DNA of 40,750 bases from Nevskiaceae bacterium (lineage in GTDB: Bacteria; Pseudomonadota; Gammaproteobacteria; Steroidobacterales; Steroidobacteraceae): positions 1 to 40,750 of the forward strand of contig VEQP01000024.1 in the NCBI GenBank assembly GCA_018883185.1. Reading direction: 5' to 3'. Made by a program: the position numbers and the translations under genes. Under the pieces are notes generated by a model that saw nothing but the letters and a program-made list of their open reading frames with translations, was not told the origin of the DNA and did not search any database. Shown piece by piece: positions 8,929-17,184 of this stretch; positions within the stretch are counted from its first letter, which is position 1; every line of letters begins with the position of its first letter.

Positions 8929-11112
8929 ATGCTTCCCGACACTGATGTCGAGGCACTTCACCACGCCTCGCATCAAGATCCGTTCGCCGTGCTCGGCCCG
9001 CATCGCAACGCTGCGGGCCGTATCGCCATCCGCGTATTCCTGCCGGGGGCTGCCCGCGTCACGGCTGTAGCGGTCGGTTCCCGCCACCGCAAGACCTTGC
9101 AACGGCGCGCGGATAGCGAGCTGTTCGAAGCCGAAGTCGCCGCTGAATGGGCGCTGCGCTATCGCCTGAAGGTGGAGTGGCAGGAGGGTGGCGTAGCACT
9201 GCTCGACGACCCTTATCGGTTCGGCACGCTGCTCTCCGACACCGATTTGTGGTTGTTTGCCGAGGGTACGCTGCGACGACCCTGCGAGGTACTTGGTGCG
9301 AAACCACTGGTGATCGACGGGGTTGCGGGAACGCGCTTTGCGGTTTGGGCGCCGCAGGCTTCGCGCGTGAGCGTAGTCGGCGATTTCAACCATTGGGACG
9401 GACGGCGCCACCCGATGCGACGACGCCATCCGACGGGCATCTGGGAGATCTTTCTGCCGGGTGTTGCCGAGGGTGCTCGCTACAAGTTCGAACTGCGCGA
9501 CGCAGCCGGCGTAGTACTGCCGCAAAAAGCCGATCCTTACGCGTTGCAGGCCGAGTTGCGCCCCGCCACGGCCAGCATCGTCGCGTCGCTGCCGTCTCGG
9601 GTCGCTCTGTCTGCGCAGCGACAGCAGGCGAATGCGCGCGATGCTCCGATCAGCATTTACGAAGTTCATGCCGCCTCTTGGCGAAGGCCCGCCGCGGGCG
9701 GTCGTGATTTTTTTGATTGGGATGCGCTTGCGGCTGAACTCGTACCCTATGTGAGCGGCTTGGGTTTCACCCACTTGGAGCTGATGCCGATCACCGAGCA
9801 CCCTTTTGATGGCTCTTGGGGCTACCAACCGATCGGCTTGTATGCACCGACGGCGCGTCATGGCGATGCGGCCGGCTTCCGCCGTTTTGTCGAACGCTGC
9901 CATGCGGCCGGTCTCGGTGTACTGCTCGACTGGGTGCCTGCGCATTTCCCAGCCGATGCGCACGGTCTTGCGCGCTTCGATGGGTCTTCGCTCTACGAGT
10001 ACGCTGATCCGCGCGAAGGTGTGCATCGCGACTGGAACACCCTGATCTACGACTTCGGCAAGCCCGAGGTTCGCGGCTTTTTGATCGGCAGCGCGCTGCA
10101 TTGGCTGGAGCGCTTCGGCATCGATGGCCTGCGGGTCGATGCCGTCGCCTCGATGCTGTATCGCGATTACAGTCGTCCGCCCGGTGAGTGGCTGCCCAAC
10201 GCGCAGGGTGGCCGTGAAAATCTGGAGGCCATCGCGTTTTTACGAAATCTCAACGAAGTCGTCGGCGCCGAGTGTCCCGGGGCAGTGACGATTGCGGAGG
10301 AGTCCACGGCCTTTCCCGGCGTTTCGCGCCCGACATACGCCGGCGGACTCGGTTTCCATTACAAATGGAACATGGGTTGGATGAATGACAGCCTGCGGTA
10401 TATGGCTCGCGATCCGATCTATCGTCGATACCATCAAGGTGAGCTGGCCTTCGGGCTTGTGTATGCCTTCAGTGAGAATTTCGTGCTGCCGGTGTCACAT
10501 GACGAAGTGGTGCACGGCAAGGGGTCCTTGCTCGGACGCATGCCGGGTGACCCCTGGCAACGGTTCGCGAATCTGCGAGCGTATCTTGGCTTCATGTTCG
10601 CGCACCCAGGCAAGAAGCTGCTGTTCATGGGTTGTGAGTTCGCTCAGCCGCAAGAGTGGAATCACGACGGCGAGTTGGCGTGGTCGTTGTTGCAGCACCC
10701 CGAACATCGTGGCGTACAGAGTTTGGTGCGGGATCTGAATCAGCTCTACCGAAGTACGCCCGCGTTATACGAGCTCGACACCGAACCGGCAGGTTTCGAG
10801 TGGTTGATCCACGATGATGCCGCGCATTCGGTTTATGCGTTTCTACGCCGTGGCCGCGATCCCAAGACTGCGATGCTCGCGGTTTGTAATTTCACGCCTA
10901 CGGTGCACGAAAACTATCGAATCGGCGTGCCCGGCCCCGGAGCTGTACGGGAATGCCTGAACACCGACGCGGCCTGTTACGGCGGCAGCAACGTCGGTAA
11001 CGAGTCGGCGACCTTCGAGGCCGAGCAGCAGCCTGCGCAGGGTCGCGCGTGGTCGATTAGCCTGCGCCTGCCGCCTCTTGCCGTGGTGCTCGCGCACTGG
11101 GAGCCGCGATGA
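8929..11112 (+). CDS. glgB: 1,4-alpha-glucan branching enzyme
   Basis: GH13 enzyme that creates alpha-1,6 branches in glycogen. The N-terminal N1 module begins at HQDPFAVLGPH, followed by a CBM48 domain (TRFAVWAPQASRVSVVGDFN). The catalytic barrel shows the nucleophile Asp404 in GLRVDAVASM, the acid/base Glu457 in TIAEESTAFPGV and the SHDEVVHGKGSL third-acid region. Length is 727 aa against 728 in E. coli. ATG at 8929 matches the family N-terminus and lies 7 bases after glgP; the same frame stays open further upstream inside glgP, but that part has no family similarity. The stop overlaps the glgX start (ATGA, 11109-11112). Confidence 0.97.
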   Translation: MLPDTDVEALHHASHQDPFAVLGPHRNAAGRIAIRVFLPGAARVTAVAVGSRHRKTLQRRADSELFEAEVAAEWALRYRLKVEWQEGGVALLDDPYRFGTLLSDTDLWLFAEGTLRRPCEVLGAKPLVIDGVAGTRFAVWAPQASRVSVVGDFNHWDGRRHPMRRRHPTGIWEIFLPGVAEGARYKFELRDAAGVVLPQKADPYALQAELRPATASIVASLPSRVALSAQRQQANARDAPISIYEVHAASWRRPAAGGRDFFDWDALAAELVPYVSGLGFTHLELMPITEHPFDGSWGYQPIGLYAPTARHGDAAGFRRFVERCHAAGLGVLLDWVPAHFPADAHGLARFDGSSLYEYADPREGVHRDWNTLIYDFGKPEVRGFLIGSALHWLERFGIDGLRVDAVASMLYRDYSRPPGEWLPNAQGGRENLEAIAFLRNLNEVVGAECPGAVTIAEESTAFPGVSRPTYAGGLGFHYKWNMGWMNDSLRYMARDPIYRRYHQGELAFGLVYAFSENFVLPVSHDEVVHGKGSLLGRMPGDPWQRFANLRAYLGFMFAHPGKKLLFMGCEFAQPQEWNHDGELAWSLLQHPEHRGVQSLVRDLNQLYRSTPALYELDTEPAGFEWLIHDDAAHSVYAFLRRGRDPKTAMLAVCNFTPTVHENYRIGVPGPGAVRECLNTDAACYGGSNVGNESATFEAEQQPAQGRAWSISLRLPPLAVVLAHWEPR

Positions 11113-13136
11113 TTGACCGCGGGCAAGCCCATCCACTGGGTGCCAGCGTGACGCCGCGAGGCGTGAACTTTGCAGTGTTTTCTGCGCATGCCTCCGCCAT
11201 TGAAGTGTGCGTTTTCGATGAATCGGGCGAGCAGGAACTGCAGCGCTTCGTTTTACCCGGGCGCACTGGCGATATTTGGCATGGCGAGTTGGCGGGCGCA
11301 GGTGTCGGACTCGTTTACGCGCTGCGAGCGGACGGCCCCTGGCAGCCGGAGGCGGGTCATCGGTTCGATGCGACGAAATGGCTGCTCGACCCGTGCGCGC
11401 GCGAAATTCTCGAACGCGATCCGCGCAAGGCGCGCGTGGTCGGCGACGTATACGACTGGGGTGGGGACACGAAACCGCAACACCAGCGGGAAGATCTCGT
11501 GATCTATGAGCTGCACGTCAAGGGATTCAGCGTGCTGAACCCGCATGTGCCCAAGGAGCTGCGCGGTAGCTATGCGGGGCTTGCGCATCCCGCTTCGTTG
11601 GATCATTTGCGTTCGCTAGGGGTCACCGCAGTAAGCCTGCTACCCGTGCATCAGCACCTCGACGAGCCGGCGCTCATAAACCGCGGTTTAGTCAATTATT
11701 GGGGATACAACACACTTGGGTTCTTCTGTGCCGATTGGCGCTATGCGAGTGAAGCGAGTCGCGCGGCAGTTGATCCGGGCCGTGCTTTACGTGATGAGTT
11801 CCGCGATATGGTCAAGGCTTTGCACGCAGCCGGTATCGAAGTGATTCTTGATGTGGTGTTCAACCACACTTGTGAGTCTGATGAGCACGGGCCCACGCTC
11901 AGTTGGCGAGGCCTCGACAACGCGTCGTGGTATCGGCTCGAGTCACCAGCGCCGCTGCGCTACGCCAACGACACCGGCTGCGGCAACATGCTCGACTTAC
12001 GACAGCCGCGGGTATTGCAGTTCGTCATGGACTCGCTGCGCTTCTGGGCGGGCGAGATGCATATCGACGGATTCCGTTTCGATCTTGCGCCGGTGCTGGC
12101 GCGGGGCGATCACGGCTTCGATGCGAAAGGTCCCTTCTTTCAAGTCATCGCCCAGGATCCCGTGCTCGCCCACGTGCGGCTGGTTGCCGAACCGTGGGAC
12201 GTCGGCCACGGCGGCTACCAACTGGGAGCCTTTCCTCGCGGCTGGCTCGAGTGGAACGACCGATTCCGCGACACGGCCCGACGCTGGTGGGTGACGGGTG
12301 AGGCCACGCGTGGTGAGTGGGCACAACGTCTATGTGGTTCGGCCGACACCCTGCAGCATCGCGATCGGGATCCCGCGGATTCGGTGAATTACGTGGTCTC
12401 ACACGATGGTTTCACACTGCGCGATCTGGTGAGTTACGAAAGCCGCCACAATGAAAACAACGGCGAACAGAATCGCGATGGGCACGCCACCAACCACAGT
12501 CGAAACTACGGCATCGAGGGCGATACCGACGAGCCACTGATCCGCGAACGTCGGCAACGCGTGCAGCGTGCGCTACTCGCCTCGGTGCTGCTGTCCCAGG
12601 GTACGCCGATGCTCGCCGCGGGTAGCGAACTCGGTCATACCCAAAGGGGCAATAACAACGCCTACTGTCAGGACGGTCCTCTCAGTTGGCTCGATTGGGC
12701 CGCGGCAGACGCTGAGCTGCTACGGTTTGTGCAGCGGCTTGCCCGACTGCGTGAGCGATATCGACCCTTCGCCAATAGCTGGTACGTAGGCGATCACCAG
12801 GGCGATGGCGGCTATGACATCGGCTGGTTCGGTCGCGAAGGCGAGGCACTCGAGGCGCACCATTGGCATCATCCGCAGTCACGCGTGCTCGGCGTTCATG
12901 TGCAAAGGACCGGGGGTAACCGGCCGCAATTACGCGTGTATCTACTCTTCAATGCCGAAGACGAGGTGGCGCATGCCGTATTGCCGAGCGGGACATGGCG
13001 CGCGGTGCTCGATACGAGCCGTTCGGATGGCGCGCCCGCTTCAGCCGAGGCCGAATCGCCGCCGGCAGGTCAACGACTGCGCATCGCCGTGGGGGCCGAG
13101 AGCATGCTGATGCTGGTGCAAGGGGAGGAACCATGA
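11109..13136 (+). CDS. glgX: Glycogen debranching enzyme (isoamylase type)
   Basis: GH13_11 enzyme that hydrolyses alpha-1,6 branches of phosphorylase-trimmed glycogen. It begins with a CBM48-like module (HPLGASVTPRGVNFAVFSAHA). The catalytic barrel has VVFNHTCE, nucleophile Asp325 (GFRFDLAPV), acid Glu361 (AEPWDVG) and Asp433 (VSHDGFTLRDLVSYE). The TPMLAAGSELGHTQRGNNNAYCQD stretch is typical of GlgX (family hallmark, cited in part). Length is 675 aa against 657 in E. coli. It overlaps glgB by 4 bases at its start and malQ by 4 bases at its end, so the three enzymes are translated as a coupled set. Confidence 0.96.
   Translation: MIDRGQAHPLGASVTPRGVNFAVFSAHASAIEVCVFDESGEQELQRFVLPGRTGDIWHGELAGAGVGLVYALRADGPWQPEAGHRFDATKWLLDPCAREILERDPRKARVVGDVYDWGGDTKPQHQREDLVIYELHVKGFSVLNPHVPKELRGSYAGLAHPASLDHLRSLGVTAVSLLPVHQHLDEPALINRGLVNYWGYNTLGFFCADWRYASEASRAAVDPGRALRDEFRDMVKALHAAGIEVILDVVFNHTCESDEHGPTLSWRGLDNASWYRLESPAPLRYANDTGCGNMLDLRQPRVLQFVMDSLRFWAGEMHIDGFRFDLAPVLARGDHGFDAKGPFFQVIAQDPVLAHVRLVAEPWDVGHGGYQLGAFPRGWLEWNDRFRDTARRWWVTGEATRGEWAQRLCGSADTLQHRDRDPADSVNYVVSHDGFTLRDLVSYESRHNENNGEQNRDGHATNHSRNYGIEGDTDEPLIRERRQRVQRALLASVLLSQGTPMLAAGSELGHTQRGNNNAYCQDGPLSWLDWAAADAELLRFVQRLARLRERYRPFANSWYVGDHQGDGGYDIGWFGREGEALEAHHWHHPQSRVLGVHVQRTGGNRPQLRVYLLFNAEDEVAHAVLPSGTWRAVLDTSRSDGAPASAEAESPPAGQRLRIAVGAESMLMLVQGEEP
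13121..13129 (+). promoter_or_regulatory. Strong Shine-Dalgarno sequence of malQ
   Basis: AGGGGAGGA ends 3 bases before the ATG at 13133, within the last codons of glgX. It supports the 13133 start rather than a longer in-frame version reaching back into glgX. Confidence 0.6.
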
Positions 13137-14629
13137 GATTGCCGCGAGCGAGCGGAGTGCTGCTGCACCCCACGAGTCTGCCGGGGCCGCATGGTTCGGG
13201 GGATCTCGGTGCGGCGGCTCAGCATTTCATTGATTGGTTGGCGGTGGCGGGGCAGCGATTGTGGCAGGTGCTGCCGCTGGGCGGCGTGGGCCCCGGTAAC
13301 TCGCCCTACATGAGTGATTCGGCGTTCGCGGGCAACCCGCTGTTGGTGGACTTGCAGGCGCTACAGCAGCGCGGTTGGTTGCGCGAGGACGAACTCGAGC
13401 CCATCGCAGTATTCGATGCGCAGCGAGTCGACTACGCCAGTGTGATTCCATGGCGCCTGCAACGGTTGCAGCGTGCGGCCGAACGTTTCTTCGAGCGCGC
13501 CGATGCTGTGGAACGCGCGCAGTACGACGAGTTTTGTGAACGCGAGGCCGAATGGCTCGATGACTATGCCCTGTTCAAGGCTCTCGAAGCTGCCGCTTCG
13601 GGTCGCAGTTGGCAGCAGTGGCCAGAAGAGCTCGCCCATCGCGAGGCTGCGGCGCTGCATCGCGCGCGGCGTCACTACGCCGATCAAGAGCGAGTCCATC
13701 GTTTCATCCAATGGTGTTTTTCCAGTCAGTGGCAGAACGTTCGCGGCCATGCCCGCAGTCGCGGCGTACAACTCGTTGGCGATGCGCCGATTTTCGTCGC
13801 TGCGCAAAGTGCTGATGTATGGGCGCATCCGGAGTTGTTCGAGCTCGACGCCAACGGTTGGCCATGCGCCGTCGCGGGCGTACCGCCCGATTATTTCAGC
13901 GTCACCGGTCAACGCTGGGGAAATCCGCTGTATGTTTGGTCTGCGCATGCGCGTGAAAACTATGCCTGGTGGATCGCCCGGATACGTCATGCCATGCGCT
14001 CGTTCGATGTGCTGCGCATCGATCACTTTCGCGGCTTCGCCGCGTATTGGCGCGTACCCGCAGAGTCACCCACGGCGGTCGATGGCCAATGGATGGAAGG
14101 TCCGGGTAACGCCTTGTTCGATGCGCTCGCGGACGCTTTAGGTCCAGTGCCGATCATCGCCGAGGATTTGGGTCTATTGACCGAGGATGTGATCGCCCTG
14201 CGACGGCATTGCGGCTTCCCCGGCATGAAAGTGCTCGGCTTTGCCTGGGACGGCGATGCCAACAACGTCATGCTGCCGCATCGATACACGCCCGACACGG
14301 TCGTCTACACCGGCACCCACGACAACGACACGATTTGTGGTTGGTGGGCGAATTGTGACGAAGCAGTGCGACGTCAGGTCCGCGATTACCTGCAAGTGGA
14401 TGGACACGAGATCCACTGGGATTTCATCCGCGCTGCGAGTGCTAGCGTTGCCGATACGGCGATCCAACCGCTGCAGGACGTACTCGGTCTCGGCAGTCAA
14501 CACCGCATGAATACACCAGGCATCGGCGAGGGTTGCTGGGAGTGGCGGTTCAACTGGTCGGATATGGGCCCTGAACCGGCGGAGCGGCTCGCCGCACTGG
14601 CCCGCACTTATGGCAGGATCGCGCCATGA
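13133..14629 (+). CDS. malQ: 4-alpha-glucanotransferase (amylomaltase)
   Basis: GH77 enzyme that moves alpha-1,4-glucan segments between maltooligosaccharides, recycling the short chains left by GlgX and GlgP. It is the short plant/Thermus-like form (498 aa, without the long N-terminal extension of E. coli MalQ). The N-terminus RASGVLLHPTSLPGPHGSGD is diagnostic. Catalytic residues in place are Asp297 (LRIDHFRG), Glu344 (IIAEDLGL) and Asp397 (GTHDNDT). The start at 13133 follows a strong ribosome site. It overlaps glgX (ATGA, 13133-13136) and the next gene, an MscS-type channel (ATGA, 14626-14629). Confidence 0.97.
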   Translation: MRLPRASGVLLHPTSLPGPHGSGDLGAAAQHFIDWLAVAGQRLWQVLPLGGVGPGNSPYMSDSAFAGNPLLVDLQALQQRGWLREDELEPIAVFDAQRVDYASVIPWRLQRLQRAAERFFERADAVERAQYDEFCEREAEWLDDYALFKALEAAASGRSWQQWPEELAHREAAALHRARRHYADQERVHRFIQWCFSSQWQNVRGHARSRGVQLVGDAPIFVAAQSADVWAHPELFELDANGWPCAVAGVPPDYFSVTGQRWGNPLYVWSAHARENYAWWIARIRHAMRSFDVLRIDHFRGFAAYWRVPAESPTAVDGQWMEGPGNALFDALADALGPVPIIAEDLGLLTEDVIALRRHCGFPGMKVLGFAWDGDANNVMLPHRYTPDTVVYTGTHDNDTICGWWANCDEAVRRQVRDYLQVDGHEIHWDFIRAASASVADTAIQPLQDVLGLGSQHRMNTPGIGEGCWEWRFNWSDMGPEPAERLAALARTYGRIAP

Positions 14630-15702
14630 ACGTTTCTGAATTTCTGGCGCAAGTGTTCTGGGGCAACACGCTGCTGAACTGGGCGCTGTCACTTGCGGCA
14701 TTCTTCGTCACTTTCACCGTGCTGCCTGCGGTGCGTGCCTTCGTGATGTCGCGGTCGCGACGCCTCAATACGGCCGAGACGCGAGGGTCCACGGAGCTCG
14801 TGCTGCTGCTGATCACGCGCACACGGGCTGCATTCCTTTTCATCGTGGCGGTGTACGCCGCAGAGCGCTTTCTCGTTCTGCCGACGCGCATGGAGCAACT
14901 GTCGAGCGCCGTCATCGTCTTCGTGGTGTGGATACAAGTGGCGCTGTGGGGAGTCGCCGCGGTCGAGTTCGCGCTGGGTCAACGTGAAGCGCGCAAGACC
15001 GCCGCCGGCGAGCAGCGCGAAGTTGGCTCGATCAGCGTGCTGCTGTTCATCGCACGTATTGTGATCTTCGCATTGGCCATGCTGCTGGCCTTAGATAACC
15101 TCGGCGTCAATATCACGGCGCTGGTGGCCGGTCTCGGTATCGGCGGCATAGCCATCGCATTGGCCGTGCAAACGGTGCTGGGTGATTTGCTGGCCTCCCT
15201 CTCCATTGCGTTCGATAAGCCGTTTCAGCCCGGTGATCTGCTGCGCCTCGACGATATAGAAGGCACGGTTGAACACATCGGCGTGCGTAGTACGCGGCTA
15301 CGGAGCACGAGTGGCGAGCAGATCATCATTCCGAACGCCGACTTGCTGCGCAGCCGGGTGCGCAATCTCGGGCGCATGCCGGAGCGGCGCATGCTGTTCA
15401 CGGTAGGCGTTGCCTATGAAACGCCACCGGCGAAACTCGAGCAGCTCTCTTCCATCGTCGAGCGGGCCATCGTCAGCGTGGAAGGCACGCGCTTCGAGTA
15501 CTGTGCATTCCGTACGTTCGGCGACAGTTCTTTGAATTTCGAAATCGTTTATTTCGTGCCGGACTGGGATCTGGCGCGTGGCCGATTCGTCGCCATCAAC
15601 GATGCGGTCAATCGAAGCATTCACGCGGCCTTCGCCGACGAGGGCATCGATTTTGCCTACCCGACCCGAACCATCATCAACCGAGTCGTAGCGAACCGAT
15701 GA
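14626..15702 (+). CDS. MscS-family mechanosensitive ion channel
   Basis: Inner-membrane channel that opens on hypo-osmotic stress. About four hydrophobic segments (roughly 15-40, 62-80, 90-115, 135-160) precede the glycine/alanine-rich pore helix around NITALVAGLGIGGIAIALAV and the junction SIAFDKPFQPGD. The beta domain (EGTVEHIGVRSTRLRS, then GEQIIIPNADLL) and the alpha/beta C-terminal domain (FGDSSLNFEIVYFV) follow. Length is 358 aa, between short MscS (286) and long paralogs. It overlaps malQ by 4 bases and is probably the last gene of the glycogen operon. Its 3' end overlaps the convergent pyrD gene by 26 bases. The family call is firm; the subfamily and the reason for its linkage to glycogen genes are open. 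Confidence 0.92.
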   Translation: MNVSEFLAQVFWGNTLLNWALSLAAFFVTFTVLPAVRAFVMSRSRRLNTAETRGSTELVLLLITRTRAAFLFIVAVYAAERFLVLPTRMEQLSSAVIVFVVWIQVALWGVAAVEFALGQREARKTAAGEQREVGSISVLLFIARIVIFALAMLLALDNLGVNITALVAGLGIGGIAIALAVQTVLGDLLASLSIAFDKPFQPGDLLRLDDIEGTVEHIGVRSTRLRSTSGEQIIIPNADLLRSRVRNLGRMPERRMLFTVGVAYETPPAKLEQLSSIVERAIVSVEGTRFEYCAFRTFGDSSLNFEIVYFVPDWDLARGRFVAINDAVNRSIHAAFADEGIDFAYPTRTIINRVVANR

Positions 15703-16624
15703 GTTCGGTGATGTTGCCGAGTTTGTGCTCGCGCAGGTATTCCGCGATGCCCGTGTTGATGCGCTTGCAACTCATCGGGTCATAAAACAACGAAGTGCCG
15801 ACGCCCACGGCACTCGCGCCGGCGATCATGAACTCGATGGCATCGGTGGCGTTGACGATGCCGCCCTGCCCGATGATCGGCACGTTGTGCTTGCGTGCCA
15901 CGTCGTACACTTGATGCACTTTCAACAGCGCAATCGGCTTGATGGCCGGGCCCGACAATCCGCCTTGCACATTGCCGATCACCGGACGCCGGGTGCGGGC
16001 ATCGATGGCCATGCCCATCAGCGTGTTGATCACCGACAGTCCGTCGCTACCCGCCTCGATACACAGCCGCGCGTTTTCGCGGATATCCGTCTGGTTCGGT
16101 GAAAGTTTCGTGATCAGCGGCTTGCGTGTGGCAGCGCGACAGGCCGCAACCACGCGCGCGGACATGTCGGGATAGTTGCCGAAGGCGACACCGCCTTCCT
16201 TGACGTTGGGGCACGAAATGTTGATCTCGATGGCGTCGATCGGCGAATCGTCGAAGCGCCGGGTGACTTCGGCATATTCCTCGATGGTTGAGCCCGAGAC
16301 GTTGGCGATGAAGCGCGTCTCGCTGAAATCGAGCGTCGGCAGGATCTGTTTGACGACGTAGTCGGTGCCTGGATTCTGCAGACCGATGGCATTGAGCATG
16401 CCCATGGGGGTTTCAAACACCCGGTGCGGCGGATTGCCGAGCCGTGGCGCGAGCGTGGTGCCCTTCAGCACGATGCCGCCGCAATCGGTGTTGGAAAAGC
16501 CTTCGACCCGGGTGTACTCCTCGCCAAAGCCGACGCAGCCCGATAGCAGCACGATCGGCGATGCGAAAGACATGCCGAGGAAGCGATAGCGCAGCGAGTC
16601 GGCCGGGCCGGCGAGGTCAGACAT
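15677..16624 (-). CDS. pyrD: Dihydroorotate dehydrogenase, class 1B type
   Basis: FMN enzyme of de novo pyrimidine synthesis, oxidising dihydroorotate to orotate. The sequence has the cytosolic class 1 form with a catalytic Cys138 in NISCPNVKEGGVAFG, the GLQNPG substrate loop, an IGQGGIVNATDAIEF phosphate-binding segment and GTSLFYDP. There is no N-terminal membrane helix and the length is 315 aa, so it is not the quinone-linked class 2 enzyme usual in gammaproteobacteria. Class 1B normally works with PyrK, and no pyrK lies in this window. Start ATG at 16624 has no ribosome site and lies 7 bases below a perfect TATAAT. A dihydropyrimidine dehydrogenase-like role (PreA) is less likely because the ferredoxin tail is missing. 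Confidence 0.88.
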   Translation of the reverse strand: MSDLAGPADSLRYRFLGMSFASPIVLLSGCVGFGEEYTRVEGFSNTDCGGIVLKGTTLAPRLGNPPHRVFETPMGMLNAIGLQNPGTDYVVKQILPTLDFSETRFIANVSGSTIEEYAEVTRRFDDSPIDAIEINISCPNVKEGGVAFGNYPDMSARVVAACRAATRKPLITKLSPNQTDIRENARLCIEAGSDGLSVINTLMGMAIDARTRRPVIGNVQGGLSGPAIKPIALLKVHQVYDVARKHNVPIIGQGGIVNATDAIEFMIAGASAVGVGTSLFYDPMSCKRINTGIAEYLREHKLGNITELIGSLRLG

Positions 16625-16631
16625 GCGTTAG

Positions 16632-16637
16632 ATTATA
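16632..16637 (-). promoter_or_regulatory. -10 box (TATAAT) of pyrD, predicted leaderless start
   Basis: The minus strand reads TATAAT, seven bases, then the pyrD ATG at 16624. Standard geometry puts the transcript start at about 16625, one base before the ATG. No good -35 box is visible at 16-18 bases, and no Shine-Dalgarno sequence precedes the ATG. Confidence 0.5.
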
Positions 16638-16675
16638 GGTCCTGTCGCACCGCAGTGCCCGCGGCCACCCCCACC

Positions 16676-17152
16676 ATGTTTCGCATCGTATTGTTCGAGC
16701 CTGAGATCCCGCCCAACACCGGCAACGTGATTCGGCTGTGCGCCAACACCGGCGCCGAGCTGCACCTCGTCAAGCCGCTGGGTTTCGATCTCGATCGCCG
16801 CTCGGTACGACGCGCGGGCCTCGATTACCGCTGGATGGCTGCGGTACAAGTGCATGCGGATTTCACCGCGTGCCGGCGAGCTATCGCCGAGGCGGCGGGT
16901 CCGCAGCCCCCGGGCTGGTATGCCATCGAAACCGGCGGTTGCCGGCGCTACGACGAGGTGCGCTATGCCGCGGGTGACGTGCTGCTGTTCGGATCGGAGC
17001 GGCGTGGCTTGCCCGCCCCTCTGCTGGAGGAACTCGGCCCAGACGCTTTGCTCAGCATCCCGATGCGTGAGGGTAACCGCAGCCTCAATTTATCGAATGC
17101 GGTGACAATCGTGACCTACGAGGCGTGGCGGCAGAGTGGCTTCGCGATCTGA
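16676..17152 (+). CDS. trmL: tRNA (cytidine(34)-2'-O)-methyltransferase
   Basis: SPOUT methyltransferase that 2'-O-methylates the wobble base of tRNA-Leu isoacceptors. The N-terminus FRIVLFEPEIPPNTGNVIRL is nearly the E. coli TrmL sequence. Knot motifs are present: VLLFGSERRGLP and the C-terminal SIPM...NRSLNLSNAVTIVTYEAWRQ. Length is 158 aa against 157 in E. coli. ATG at 16676 was chosen; a GTG at 16655 would add seven residues outside the family alignment. It is divergent from pyrD and convergent with gpsA 22 bases downstream, in line with the known trmL/gpsA/secB neighbourhood. Confidence 0.96.
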   Translation: MFRIVLFEPEIPPNTGNVIRLCANTGAELHLVKPLGFDLDRRSVRRAGLDYRWMAAVQVHADFTACRRAIAEAAGPQPPGWYAIETGGCRRYDEVRYAAGDVLLFGSERRGLPAPLLEELGPDALLSIPMREGNRSLNLSNAVTIVTYEAWRQSGFAI

Positions 17153-17167
17153 TAGCCTGATGCAACA

Positions 17168-17184
17168 CGGTCGCTCAGCGACCG
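17168..17184. terminator. Inverted repeat at the trmL/gpsA convergent junction
   Basis: CGGTCGCT and AGCGACCG are perfect 8-base arms around one central base (realistically a 6-7 bp stem with a 3-5 base loop). The repeat spans the gpsA stop codon and lies between two convergent genes. There is no clear T run on either side, so a bidirectional terminator is only suggested. Confidence 0.35.

Noticed and set aside
8875..10101. 408-codon minus-strand open frame opposite glgB
   Set aside because: It lies wholly against glgP/glgB coding sequence, has no recognisable motif, and arises from GC-biased third positions.
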